Below are positions 1-9,172 of a DNA stretch of 64,000 nucleotides, in pieces. This DNA is from G963678255 sp963678255 (GTDB taxonomy: Bacteria; Cloacimonadota; Cloacimonadia; Cloacimonadales; WRIO01). Each line of letters begins with the position of its first letter. The stretch's first letter is position 1. The notes under the pieces were generated by a model, which was given only the letters and a program-made list of their open reading frames with translations, was not told where the DNA came from and did not search any database. The stretch is taken from positions 514,553 to 578,552 of the forward strand of contig OY782778.1 in NCBI GenBank assembly GCA_963678255.2. The letters are read 5' to 3'. Position numbers and translations under genes: made by a program.

Positions 1-2903
1 TAAGAATTAAAGACTCTTTTAACAGTTTGCTCATGAACACGGCTGATTAATTCTTCAAAGAGAATATAGCCTTCTTTTTTATATTCAATAAGTGGATCTT
101 TGTTGGCATAAGAGCGGAAAGTGATTCCTTCTCTGAGGATATCCATTTCATGTAAATGGTCTCTCCATTCAGTATCCACAACTTCTAAAAGGCTTCTGCG
201 TTCAATTTCACGCATAGCTTCAGTCCCTAACATTATTTCACGTTCTGCATAGATTTTCATAGTATATTCAAGGAAGATATCATACAGCATTTCCTTGTTT
301 AAGCGATCATTTTGGAATTCATCTTCAGGGATGTTAACGCCCATATTACCGCCCAACCAGTTTGTTAAGCGTTCAAGAGGCCAATCTTCCGAATATTTAA
401 TATCTCCGATGGTTTTTTCGATTTGGTATTCGAGCATGCTTTCAATCATATCAATCACATCATTTTTAAGTTCAAAACCTTTTATTACATTTCTTCGGTA
501 GTTATAGATGACTTCTCTTTGCTGATTCATCACTTCATCATACTTAATTAATTGCTTTCTAATCTCAAAATTCTGTCCTTCCACGCGTTTTTGAGCTTTT
601 TCCACAGCACTCGTCATCCAGGGATGAGTAATGGCTTCTCCGCTTTTAATTCCGGCTTTCATCATGATAGGAGCAATACGATCTGAACCGAATATTCTCA
701 TCAGATCATCTTCAAGAGATAGATAAAATCTAGAGGTACCTGGATCTCCCTGACGACCGGCACGACCTCTTAACTGTCTGTCAATACGGCGACTTTCATG
801 TCGTTCGGTACCAATAATATGAAGGCCATCGACAGGGATGCCGAAAGGAAATTCTTCATTTACAGTTTTAGTATTTGAGCGATAGGCTTCTTTTTCTTTC
901 GAAATAACACCCACTCCAAGTTTAATATCCGTACCACGACCAGCCATATTTGTAGCAATGGTTACAGATCCTGGTTGTCCGGCACTGGCAATAATCTCAG
1001 CTTCTTTTTCATGGAATTTAGCATTAAGCACATTATGAGGGATTTTTTTACCTCTTAGCATACGACTGAGAATTTCACTGACTTCGACTGAAACAGTACC
1101 AACCAATACTGGTTTTTTCTGATTGTACCAATGTTCAATCTCTTGAATAATGGCTACATATTTATCATTTTTGGTCATATAGATGACATCATCATAATCT
1201 ATTCTGGTCATTTGTTCATTTGTAGGAATGACCCGGACAGGCATTTTATAAATTTCGAGGAATTCACCTTCTTCAGTAATGGCTGTACCAGTCATACCCG
1301 AAAGTTTATCATACATACGGAAGTAATTTTGCAAGGTAATCGTAGCATAAGTTTGAGTAGCTTCTTCAATTTCAACACTTTCCTTTGCTTCTAAAGCCTG
1401 ATGTAAGCCGTCACTAAATCTTCTACCGGGCATCATACGACCGGTGAATTCATCAACGATCATAACCTTGTTGTCCATAACCACATATTCATTGTCTTTT
1501 TCAAAGAGGGTGTAAGCTTTAATTAACTGAGAGATATTGTGTAAATACTCATTTTTTTCAATGAATTGTGATGTTTTCTTTTCTTTCAGTTTTTGTTTTT
1601 CTTCTAAGTTGAGATTATCTTGAGATTCAATGATTTTTAGTTGTTCATCAAGTTGTTCAATAACAAATAGATCAGGATAAATTTTAGAGATTTCAGTTTG
1701 ACCTTTATCGCATAAATCAGCACCATGATTAGCTTCATCCACAACGAAAAAGAGCTCTGCGTCAAGTTCATGCAGTTTTTTATCTCTGAGTAATACACCT
1801 TCATAGTCTTGCACAAGCTTTTTCAAGTCGTGTTCCTGCATAAGTTTTTGAAAGGCTTTATTTTTAGGAGATCCTCTTTTCACAAGGAGTAAGAGTCTGC
1901 CAAGACGTTCTGATTGTTCACTAGTATAACCGGATTCTTTTTCTAAGGCTCTAATTTCAGAAAGGAATTTTTGAATAAGCTGGTTTTGTGTGTGAACTAA
2001 TCTTTGGATCAAGGGATTTATATCAGTATAGTAATTTTTGCTATCTGCAACAGGTCCGGATATAATCAAAGGAGTTCTTGCTTCATCAATAAGAACAGAA
2101 TCTGCTTCATCAATAATAGCAAAAAAGTGACTTCTTTGCGAGAGTTGTCGAGGGCTAACAGCCATATTATCTCTTAAATAATCAAAGCCAAATTCGCTAT
2201 TTGTTCCGTAAGTGATATCGCAATTATAAGCCTCTCTTCGATTTTCAGGTTCAAGATTTGTAATAATTTTCCCAACAGTGATGTTATGGAATTCAAATAT
2301 TGGGTACATCCATTCCGCATCACGCTGAACCAAATAATCATTTACGGTGACTAAGTGAACTCCTCGCCCAGTAAGAGCATTTAAAAATAATGGTAAGGTT
2401 GCAACAAGCGTTTTACCCTCACCAGTAGCCATTTCAGAGATTGTGCCCTGATGTAAGGCAATACCGCCAATGAGCTGTACATCAAAGGGAACCATGTCCC
2501 AACGCATTAAATGACCTCTGACCATATACTCATGTCCTACCAATCGGCGGCAAGTATCTTTCACTATGGCAAAGACTTCAACAAGAAACTCGTCAAGGAT
2601 CTCTTGTGTCACATCTTTTAATTCTTTTTTTAATACATCAATTTTAATGCTAAGACTATCTTTTAGCTTGTCTTCTTTGGCATCATGATATTCTTTTTGA
2701 GTTTTTACAATATCATTTTCAATGACGATGAGTTTATCATAGATTTCAGCTTTGATTTCCTGAATTCTGTCTTTAATTTCTTGATCAGATTTTACTTGAA
2801 GAGTTGAATACAAATCATTAATTAATTCAAGAACAGGTAAAACCTTCTTGTATTCCTTTGTGTGTCTATCCCCAAATATCTTTTTAATAAGTTTATCAAA
2901 CAT
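1..2903 (-). CDS. secA: SecA preprotein translocase ATPase (C-terminus cut by window edge)
   Basis: SecA is the ATPase that drives unfolded preproteins through SecYEG. About 967 codons are present, open at the left edge. Seen: the N-terminal MFDKLIKKIFGDRHTKE, Walker A in ATGEGKTLVA, Walker B-type IIDEADSVLIDEARTP, the IVDEFTGR and TNMAGRGTDI motifs, and the GRAGRQGDPG helicase motif. The reading reaches the scaffold region (EWRDHLHEMD), so only the distal C-terminus is missing. A long insertion follows IISGP before the pre-protein cross-linking domain resumes; this resembles the extended SecA of the Bacteroidetes group. GAGG lies just upstream of the ATG. It is a single gene, divergent from the TetR operon. 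Confidence 0.97.
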   Translation of the reverse strand, partial: MFDKLIKKIFGDRHTKEYKKVLPVLELINDLYSTLQVKSDQEIKDRIQEIKAEIYDKLIVIENDIVKTQKEYHDAKEDKLKDSLSIKIDVLKKELKDVTQEILDEFLVEVFAIVKDTCRRLVGHEYMVRGHLMRWDMVPFDVQLIGGIALHQGTISEMATGEGKTLVATLPLFLNALTGRGVHLVTVNDYLVQRDAEWMYPIFEFHNITVGKIITNLEPENRREAYNCDITYGTNSEFGFDYLRDNMAVSPRQLSQRSHFFAIIDEADSVLIDEARTPLIISGPVADSKNYYTDINPLIQRLVHTQNQLIQKFLSEIRALEKESGYTSEQSERLGRLLLLVKRGSPKNKAFQKLMQEHDLKKLVQDYEGVLLRDKKLHELDAELFFVVDEANHGADLCDKGQTEISKIYPDLFVIEQLDEQLKIIESQDNLNLEEKQKLKEKKTSQFIEKNEYLHNISQLIKAYTLFEKDNEYVVMDNKVMIVDEFTGRMMPGRRFSDGLHQALEAKESVEIEEATQTYATITLQNYFRMYDKLSGMTGTAITEEGEFLEIYKMPVRVIPTNEQMTRIDYDDVIYMTKNDKYVAIIQEIEHWYNQKKPVLVGTVSVEVSEILSRMLRGKKIPHNVLNAKFHEKEAEIIASAGQPGSVTIATNMAGRGTDIKLGVGVISKEKEAYRSNTKTVNEEFPFGIPVDGLHIIGTERHESRRIDRQLRGRAGRQGDPGTSRFYLSLEDDLMRIFGSDRIAPIMMKAGIKSGEAITHPWMTSAVEKAQKRVEGQNFEIRKQLIKYDEVMNQQREVIYNYRRNVIKGFELKNDVIDMIESMLEYQIEKTIGDIKYSEDWPLERLTNWLGGNMGVNIPEDEFQNDRLNKEMLYDIFLEYTMKIYAEREIMLGTEAMREIERRSLLEVVDTEWRDHLHEMDILREGITFRSYANKDPLIEYKKEGYILFEELISRVHEQTVKRVFNS

Positions 2904-2948
2904 AGTAACTACCTCATTTAATGATCTACAGACAACTGTGACTTAAAC

Positions 2949-2974
2949 AGTATAATTGTCAATAAAAATGTCAA
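2949..2974 (-). promoter_or_regulatory. Possible secA promoter
   Basis: On the minus strand TTGACA (2974-2969) is followed after 14 nt by TATACT (2954-2949). The spacer is shorter than usual and a second TTGACA sits inside it, so the pairing is uncertain. It lies about 45 nt upstream of the secA start. Confidence 0.3.
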
Positions 2975-3125
2975 ATAGGGACTTGAATTGGTATATCTAC
3001 TTGTACAAAAAACCTAAATGGAACGCATAATTATATTATTTTAGAATTGGATAAAGATTTATAGGTTAAGAAGGAAATAATGTTGTTAATGTATGGAAAT
3101 AAATATAGTTAGATTAATTGTAGGA

Positions 3126-3200
3126 AGTTAAAGGCATAATACTATTATAGTATCATAAAAAAGTCAGGTATCTCCAAGCAAGGAGTAAGGTCTAAGTAGG
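3126..3200. repeat. Short element with hairpin, copy 1
   Basis: The stretch begins AAGTTAA, then GCAT, then a hairpin ATACTA-TTA-TAGTAT (3139-3153), then TATCA and, after a spacer, TCTCCAAG and AAGGA. The same order of blocks recurs at 34345-34418 with a different hairpin sequence. The similarity is partial and the element is not identified. Confidence 0.35.
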
Positions 3201-3489
3201 ATATCAGTAAAAGAGAAGTTAAAAAGAAAAGGAGAATAGTATCTTTTAGTATGCCATAAGCACCAAGGGAAAAAGGATTTAGGAAGGAGATAGCAGGTAG
3301 GAAGAATTGAATTAGGGAAGAGACAATAAAGATTCTTTTCATACCTTGAAGCTTGTAGCTTACAAAGTAACAATTACAAAAGAAACTAAACAAGAATATA
3401 AACAATACAACTATATAATTCTTGACAAATATACAAAAAAGGTTGAATAGTAAAAAAAAGTAAGAATAAAATTAAAAAGGGATATATAA

Positions 3490-4095
3490 ATGGATTTTAT
3501 AAAATTAATAGACAAGGACATGAATATTAAGGAGCAACAATTATTAGAAAAGGGCTTTCAGTTATTTAGTCGTTATGGGTTTCACCGGATAAGTATAGAT
3601 GAATTATGCAAGTCATCGAATGTGAGTAAGATGACTTTTTATAAATATTATTCTAATAAAGAGAGTTTATTTTTAAGGATCGTTTGTTTAGTTTTTGATG
3701 ATTTACAGATACAGATAGAGAAGATATTGAATTCAGAGTGTGGAATCAAAGAAAAATTAGATCAAATATCTTTAACCAATCAAGGAATGTTAAAATCATT
3801 GGGAGAAGAAATGATAAAAAATGCACTTCACTTAACACAAGTAAAGGAGTATTTAGATGAAAAATCTAGAATAACCTGGGGGTTATTGAACCAATTTTTA
3901 AAGGTAGAACAGAGTAAAGGGACGATCAATCCCCGAATAAATCTAAATATTTTGAATATATTTTTAAATGAAATCAATAATTTGTTTCAAAATGAGAAGT
4001 TTTCAGGAGTTTTTGAGAATTCAGAACAAATGATAGATCAGATCAATGAACTGATCATTTATGGATTATTAGTTCGAACAAAGGCAGATCAATGA
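3490..4095 (+). CDS. TetR/AcrR-family transcriptional regulator
   Basis: 201 residues, normal for the family. The N-terminal helix-turn-helix is visible at about residues 15-60 (GFQLFSRYGFHRISIDELC followed by SNVSKMTFYKYYSNKESLF). The C-terminal ligand domain is not recognisable. Start chosen at the ATG after AAGGGA. The stop overlaps the next start as ATGA, so it heads the six-gene envelope/export operon and probably represses it, as local TetR regulators often do. The ligand is unknown. Confidence 0.9.
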   Translation: MDFIKLIDKDMNIKEQQLLEKGFQLFSRYGFHRISIDELCKSSNVSKMTFYKYYSNKESLFLRIVCLVFDDLQIQIEKILNSECGIKEKLDQISLTNQGMLKSLGEEMIKNALHLTQVKEYLDEKSRITWGLLNQFLKVEQSKGTINPRINLNILNIFLNEINNLFQNEKFSGVFENSEQMIDQINELIIYGLLVRTKADQ

Positions 4096-5162
4096 GAAAA
4101 ATAGCTTTTATAATTGTTTTTATGGTGTCATTATCATGTTATGGACATGTGAACAAAATAAACTGGTCATTAAAAAACAGACTTAGCGGAGAAGGTTATT
4201 TTAGCCGGCAATACGATGGATTTGGGATGAATTTTGAATGGTTACCTGAAGCTTCATTAAGTTATAATATTTCTGATGTGAACGAAATACATGCAGAATT
4301 CAGCTATTTAAGTCAAGCGGGGGTCCTTTTTAATACATTGGCAGATGAGACCAATAAGCATGGAGAGCCTTATCGGTATTGGGTAAGGTTTAGTTCTCCC
4401 ACTACAGAAACACGTATAGGTTTACAACAAATAAATTTTGGAGAAGCTAAGATATACCGTCCTCTTCAATGGTTTGATCAAATCAATCCAACCGACAATA
4501 ATTTAACAACGCATGGGGTTAAAGCAGTTTTACTAAAATCGAGCACAATAGAAAATCAGAATATCTGGTTATGGGGAGTATTAGATGAAAACTCATATTC
4601 CAATAAGAATAATTATGATATTGGAGGAAGAATTCAAGTGCCAATAACAACAGGAGAAGCAGGCATCAGCTTTAGTCAGCAAGAAATAATAAAAAGGTAC
4701 AAAAATCAAAAATGTAAGACAAGCATTGGAATTGATGCCAGAATGGATTATGCTATGGGTCTGTGGATAGAAAGTTCAATATCCACAACTAATGATTATT
4801 ATTTATACAAGGGGAGATTGCGCGAACTAAACACTACAATTGGGACAGATTATACTTTTAATATAGGTGAGGGGATTTATACCGTCCTTGAAATCAATCG
4901 AAAGGGTTATGCAGAAAGTGGATATTTAGAGTTTGATAAGAATAATTCTGACAATATCGGTATCATGACAAACTATCCAAACAATATAAATCAATCAATT
5001 AATACACTATCACAATTTGATGTTTCTAATGGATCAAATAATCAAACAATCTTTTTGAGGAATGTTAATGATTATACTTCAACTGATCTTGGTTTTAGTT
5101 ATATTGATGAAAACAAGAAATCATATTCAATAGTGTATATAAAATTAAATTATTATTTTTAA
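4092..5162 (+). CDS. Probable outer-membrane beta-barrel protein
   Basis: 356 residues with an N-terminal signal peptide (MRKIAFIIVFMVSLSCYG) and then alternating amphipathic strands rich in Tyr, Gly and Asn. The protein ends in an aromatic residue (LNYYF), the usual last-strand signal for outer-membrane insertion. No specific family is recognised. Translationally coupled to the TetR gene and 13 bp from the ATPase gene, so probably the outer-membrane partner or cargo of the ABC system. Confidence 0.7.
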   Translation: MRKIAFIIVFMVSLSCYGHVNKINWSLKNRLSGEGYFSRQYDGFGMNFEWLPEASLSYNISDVNEIHAEFSYLSQAGVLFNTLADETNKHGEPYRYWVRFSSPTTETRIGLQQINFGEAKIYRPLQWFDQINPTDNNLTTHGVKAVLLKSSTIENQNIWLWGVLDENSYSNKNNYDIGGRIQVPITTGEAGISFSQQEIIKRYKNQKCKTSIGIDARMDYAMGLWIESSISTTNDYYLYKGRLRELNTTIGTDYTFNIGEGIYTVLEINRKGYAESGYLEFDKNNSDNIGIMTNYPNNINQSINTLSQFDVSNGSNNQTIFLRNVNDYTSTDLGFSYIDENKKSYSIVYIKLNYYF

Positions 5163-5175
5163 TACAAGGAAGATT

Positions 5176-5874
5176 ATGAATAAGATAATTGTTGAAATAG
5201 ACCAAATGAGTAAAACATATCAATCTGGTGACATAGATTTTATAGCTTTAAAAGAGATTACAACCAAAGTCATTCAGGGAGAATTTACAGGGATAGTTGG
5301 ACCAAGCGGTTCAGGAAAGACGACTCTTTTGAATATAATAGGTTCTCTTGATATGCCGACAAAAGGAAGAGTAGAAGTCATTGGGCACAACATATCGAGT
5401 TTAACAGCAAGAGAATCTGCAGAAATGAGAAGAAAATCTATAGGGTTTATCTTTCAAACATACAATTTACTTCCAGTATATAGTGTCTATGAAAATGTAG
5501 AATTTCCCTTGTTATTATTAAAAATGGGCGATAAAGAGAGAAAGAAAGCAGTCATGAAAGCTGTTGAATGGGTTGGATTGACCGACAAGTTAAAGTCAAG
5601 ACCCTCTCATTTATCTGGTGGGCAATGCCAGAGAGTAGCCATAGCCAGAGCGATGGTAAAAGATCCAATGCTTGTCTTGGCAGACGAGCCGACAGCAAAT
5701 TTGGATGCAGAGAATTCACATCGAATACTGGAAACAATGCAAGATTTGAATAAAAGTTTAGGCACCACCTTTTTGTTCTCAACTCATGATCCTAAGGTAA
5801 TTTCTTATTTAAAACGAGTTATTACTTTAAATGATGGCAGGATAGTCAGTGATGATAATAAAATTAGCCGTTAG
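5176..5874 (+). CDS. ABC transporter ATPase, LolD/MacB type
   Basis: 232 residues, the standard size for the LolD-like family. Walker A is GPSGSGKTTLLNIIGSLD, the Q-loop FIFQTYNLLP, the signature LSGGQCQRVAIARA, Walker B MLVLADEPTANLD and the switch His in FSTHDP. It should power the two FtsX-type permeases that follow. Its 3' end overlaps the first permease gene by about 20 bp. Substrate not determined; the adjacent LolA-like gene suggests lipoprotein or lipid handling. Confidence 0.93.
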   Translation: MNKIIVEIDQMSKTYQSGDIDFIALKEITTKVIQGEFTGIVGPSGSGKTTLLNIIGSLDMPTKGRVEVIGHNISSLTARESAEMRRKSIGFIFQTYNLLPVYSVYENVEFPLLLLKMGDKERKKAVMKAVEWVGLTDKLKSRPSHLSGGQCQRVAIARAMVKDPMLVLADEPTANLDAENSHRILETMQDLNKSLGTTFLFSTHDPKVISYLKRVITLNDGRIVSDDNKISR

Positions 5875-7021
5875 AAACATTGTTGGTAATGGTTGGCGAA
5901 GTCTGATCAATATGATCATATTTTCTATAGTCATGATAGGTATGATCTGGATGCAATCGATGTATTATAGTTGGATAAAGTTAGCTGAAACAGAAGCAAA
6001 AGATTGGGAGATTGGTACAGGACAATATCAGGAGACACGATATAATCGATTTGATTCATTTAGCTGGGACAAATCATTTTCAGAAATACCAGACTCCTTT
6101 AATGAGTTGATAAAAAAGAACTTGTCTGTTCCCATACTAATCAGTCCATCCGTTATATATCCGAATGGTCGAATGTCTTCTGCAATAATAAAAGGGATTC
6201 CATTTAATCAGCAGGTTTTAAAACTTCCCACAGTCATATTGAAGGCTAAGGAAGGGATAGAAATTCCAACTATGATAGGGACCATGATGGCAAAGAATTG
6301 CAGATTAAAAAAGGGAGATGTTTTTACTGCCAGGTTAAAAGATCAATATGGAAGCTATAATACAGTAGATCTTAGAGTTGCAACAATCATGAACACCCCG
6401 GTACCTACAACAGATGCTGGTCAGATATGGATTGATTTAAAGGTACTACAAGACCTAAAGCAAGCACCCAACATTGCTAGTATTCTTGTGATGAGAGAAA
6501 AGACAAAAATTACACTAAGTACAGATCATTGGAGATTTGTAACACCAGACAGTTTATTGGCAGATTTATATAAGATCGAAGAAACAGAAAGAGGACAACA
6601 GATGATCATCTTTGCTTTATTATTATTTTTAGCCATGATTGCCATCTTTGACACACAGGTATTATCCTTGTTTAAACGACGAAAAGAGATTGGAATGTTA
6701 TCCGCTTTAGGCATGACAAAAGGGGAGATAATAACCTTATTTACAGTTGAAGGCGTTTTATACATGGTATTTTCGATCTTTTTTACTATCATATTGGGAT
6801 TTCCACTTTTTTATTATTATGCAGTGGTAGGATATAAGATGCCCAAAAGTTTTGATGGAATGGGAATAGCAGGGATGAGTGATGCGATTCATTTTTCTTA
6901 CCCTCCACATATTATCCTGGGTACTTTTTTATTAGTATTTGTTTTAACTGTTTTTGTTAGTTGGATTCCTGCATTAAGAATTTTAAAATTAAAACCAACT
7001 GAAGCATTGAAGGGGAAATGA
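5852..7021 (+). CDS. FtsX/LolE-type ABC permease 1
   Basis: 389 residues from the ATG at 5852; a GTG one codon earlier is in frame, but AGGA spacing favours 5852. One N-terminal transmembrane helix (about residues 15-40), a large periplasmic domain, then three C-terminal helices with the FtsX signature around FKRRKEIGMLSALGMTKGEI. The start lies inside the 3' end of the ATPase gene. Confidence 0.88.
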   Translation: MIIKLAVRNIVGNGWRSLINMIIFSIVMIGMIWMQSMYYSWIKLAETEAKDWEIGTGQYQETRYNRFDSFSWDKSFSEIPDSFNELIKKNLSVPILISPSVIYPNGRMSSAIIKGIPFNQQVLKLPTVILKAKEGIEIPTMIGTMMAKNCRLKKGDVFTARLKDQYGSYNTVDLRVATIMNTPVPTTDAGQIWIDLKVLQDLKQAPNIASILVMREKTKITLSTDHWRFVTPDSLLADLYKIEETERGQQMIIFALLLFLAMIAIFDTQVLSLFKRRKEIGMLSALGMTKGEIITLFTVEGVLYMVFSIFFTIILGFPLFYYYAVVGYKMPKSFDGMGIAGMSDAIHFSYPPHIILGTFLLVFVLTVFVSWIPALRILKLKPTEALKGK

Positions 7022-7034
7022 TCATGAGGTTTTT

Positions 7035-8306
7035 ATGTTGAAATTCTTATTGAAGGGATTGATAAGAGATAAAAGCAGGAGTTTATTCCCAATCATTGTT
7101 GTTTCATCAGGAGTCTTAATCATTGTATATTTTCTTGCCTTTATGGGTGGTTATCAGAATGGGATGATCCGGCAAAATGCACGATATGATACAGGTCATG
7201 TAAAAATAGTCACAAAAGCTTATTCTGAGCTAATCAATCAAAAACCATATGATTTAGGATTTTTAGATTTAGGTGATGCATTGAAGGTTTGGGAGAAGGA
7301 ATATCCTGAATTTAATTTTGTACAAAGAATAAATTTTGGAGCATTACTAGATGTCCCGAATGAACAAGGAGAAACAAAAACTCAGGGGGAAGTTGTCGGT
7401 TATGGGTTAGATCTATTAAACTCAACATTAGACATAGAGAATCTTAATCTTGATAAGGCTTTGGTAAAAGGTAGTTTGATTAAGAAAGCAGGGGAGATCC
7501 TAGTCAGTGATCAAAGCTTTAATAGATTAGGTTTAAAGCTTGGAGATAAAGTCACTTTAATTGGATCAACAGTATATGGATCCATGAGTTTTCAGAATTT
7601 TATAATTTGTGGAACAGTAAATTTTGGTTTTGAGATGTTAGATCGTGGGGCAGTCATTGCGGACCTAAGTGATATCAGGCAATTTTTAGATATGTCAAAT
7701 GGTTGTGGAGAAATCTTAGGGTTTTTGAAAAAGGGTAATTATTCACAAGATAAAGTAGATAAAGTTAAAACAGATTTTAATCATAAATATCGAAAAGAGA
7801 AAGATGATTTTTCACCTGAAATGCTTACTTTAACAGACCAGAATAATTTAGGAGCCATGTTGAAGATGATGAGCTTATCCATGAATATTATTAATGTGGT
7901 ATTTATTGTAATATTAGGGATAGTTCTGTGGAATTCAGGGTTGATGAATGGGATCCGACGGTATGGGGAAATAGGTATCCGTTTAGCGATGGGCGAAGAG
8001 AAAGGACATGTTTACCTTTCTTTGGTGGGAGAGTCATTAATTATCGGAATAACAGGGTCATTAATCGGTGTTTTTTTAGGTATTTTAGTGAATATATATT
8101 TTAGTAAATATGGAATGGACATAAGTGCTTATAATCGAGAGTCTTCGATATTAGTAGAAAATGTCATCTATTCATCTCTGGATTTTAAATCTTGTTTACT
8201 AGGATTTATTCCTGGAGTAGTTTCGACCTTATCAGGGTCATTATTAGCAGGATTGGTCATATTTAAGAGAAAAACATCTCAATTATTTAAGGAGTTAGAA
8301 GTATGA
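7035..8306 (+). CDS. FtsX/LolE-type ABC permease 2
   Basis: 423 residues with the same architecture as the preceding permease: one N-terminal helix, a MacB-like periplasmic domain, and three C-terminal helices near GIRRYGEIGIRLAMGEEKGHV. GAGG precedes the ATG. The pair probably forms a heterodimeric permease served by the ATPase at 5176. The stop overlaps the next start as ATGA. Confidence 0.88.
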   Translation: MLKFLLKGLIRDKSRSLFPIIVVSSGVLIIVYFLAFMGGYQNGMIRQNARYDTGHVKIVTKAYSELINQKPYDLGFLDLGDALKVWEKEYPEFNFVQRINFGALLDVPNEQGETKTQGEVVGYGLDLLNSTLDIENLNLDKALVKGSLIKKAGEILVSDQSFNRLGLKLGDKVTLIGSTVYGSMSFQNFIICGTVNFGFEMLDRGAVIADLSDIRQFLDMSNGCGEILGFLKKGNYSQDKVDKVKTDFNHKYRKEKDDFSPEMLTLTDQNNLGAMLKMMSLSMNIINVVFIVILGIVLWNSGLMNGIRRYGEIGIRLAMGEEKGHVYLSLVGESLIIGITGSLIGVFLGILVNIYFSKYGMDISAYNRESSILVENVIYSSLDFKSCLLGFIPGVVSTLSGSLLAGLVIFKRKTSQLFKELEV

Positions 8307-9043
8307 GGAAAGCAATAACAACATTTATGATAATATTTGGTTTTATTCTTCAGGTTTTTGCAGAAGAGAGTGCCATTTCGATTTTAAAAGCAGTAGATGA
8401 AAACATGCTTTCTTCCACATCAAAAGCCAGTACAACGATGATAATCCATACAAGGCGAGGAAGCCGAACGATCAGTTCAATTAATTATTCACAGGGCAAT
8501 GACAGATTTTTTAGTGAATATACAGCACCTGTTCGAGAAAAGGGAACAAAGATGTTAAAGTTAAAGAATTCTTTATGGATATATGAGCCAAGTTCAGATA
8601 GGACAATACAGATTTCACAAAACATGATGCGCCAATCAGTAATGGGTTCTGATTTATCTTATGAAGACTTTATGGAGACTTTAAGTTTGCTTGACATATA
8701 TAATGCAGAGATTGAGAAAGAGATAGTTTATGACAAAAGAGATTGTTATGAGCTGAAATTAACAGCCAAAAAAGAAGGGGTAAATTACCCAATTCGTAAA
8801 CAGGTCATTGATAAGGAGTGGAAGGTAGTATTGTATGAAGAATTATTTTCAAAGACAGGGAAACAATTAAAGACGATTCATTCGAGTGGGATAAAAAAAA
8901 TAGATGGAAGATGGTATCCAAGCAAGATGGTATTTAAGGATGTATTAAAAGAGGGATCAGGGACAGAATTTCTTATTGACAAAATCGAATTTGATGTTAT
9001 ATTATCAGAGAGCATATTTTCGAAAGCGAATTTAAGAAAATAG
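8303..9043 (+). CDS. LolA-like outer-membrane lipoprotein-sorting family protein (COG2834 type)
   Basis: 246 residues with a signal peptide (to about residue 20, FAEES). The central LWIYEPSSDRTIQIS and VMGSDLSYEDF match the family of periplasmic LolA-fold proteins usually encoded beside LolD/FtsX or RND-like exporters. Last gene of the operon. It probably accepts or shuttles a lipid or lipoprotein substrate; this is inferred from family and context only. Confidence 0.82.
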   Translation: MRKAITTFMIIFGFILQVFAEESAISILKAVDENMLSSTSKASTTMIIHTRRGSRTISSINYSQGNDRFFSEYTAPVREKGTKMLKLKNSLWIYEPSSDRTIQISQNMMRQSVMGSDLSYEDFMETLSLLDIYNAEIEKEIVYDKRDCYELKLTAKKEGVNYPIRKQVIDKEWKVVLYEELFSKTGKQLKTIHSSGIKKIDGRWYPSKMVFKDVLKEGSGTEFLIDKIEFDVILSESIFSKANLRK

Positions 9044-9085
9044 AGTGATAATTAGTAGTAAATACAATAATAATAAATTGAAAGA

Positions 9086-9113
9086 CCGTCATTTACTGAT
9101 TTTAACTTGACGG
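9086..9113. other. Weak hairpin before fusA
   Basis: CCGTCA (9086-9091) pairs with TGACGG (9108-9113) across a 16-nt loop in the 129-bp gap between the LolA-like gene and fusA. There is no T-run directly after it, so it may be a weak terminator or leader structure. Confidence 0.25.
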
Positions 9114-9172
9114 AATTTCATTAATTTAATTTTTTGACTTAGTGGATTAATTAATTAAAAGAAAGGTTTTTA

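Larger units (their letters stand above)
2904..3489. other. Noncoding stretch between secA and the TetR operon
   Basis: 586 bp between divergent genes. It holds the probable secA promoter, a candidate structured element at about 3126-3200 similar to one at 34345-34418, and TTGACA at 3422-3427 about 60 nt before the TetR start without a good -10. A minus-strand open frame at 3145-3405 encodes an 86-residue hydrophobic peptide, but it has no convincing ribosome site or recognisable family, so I do not call it a gene. Confidence 0.5.

Noticed and set aside
3145..3405. Minus-strand hydrophobic 86-residue open frame
   Set aside because: No ribosome site, no family likeness, AT-rich background, and it overlaps the repeated hairpin element.
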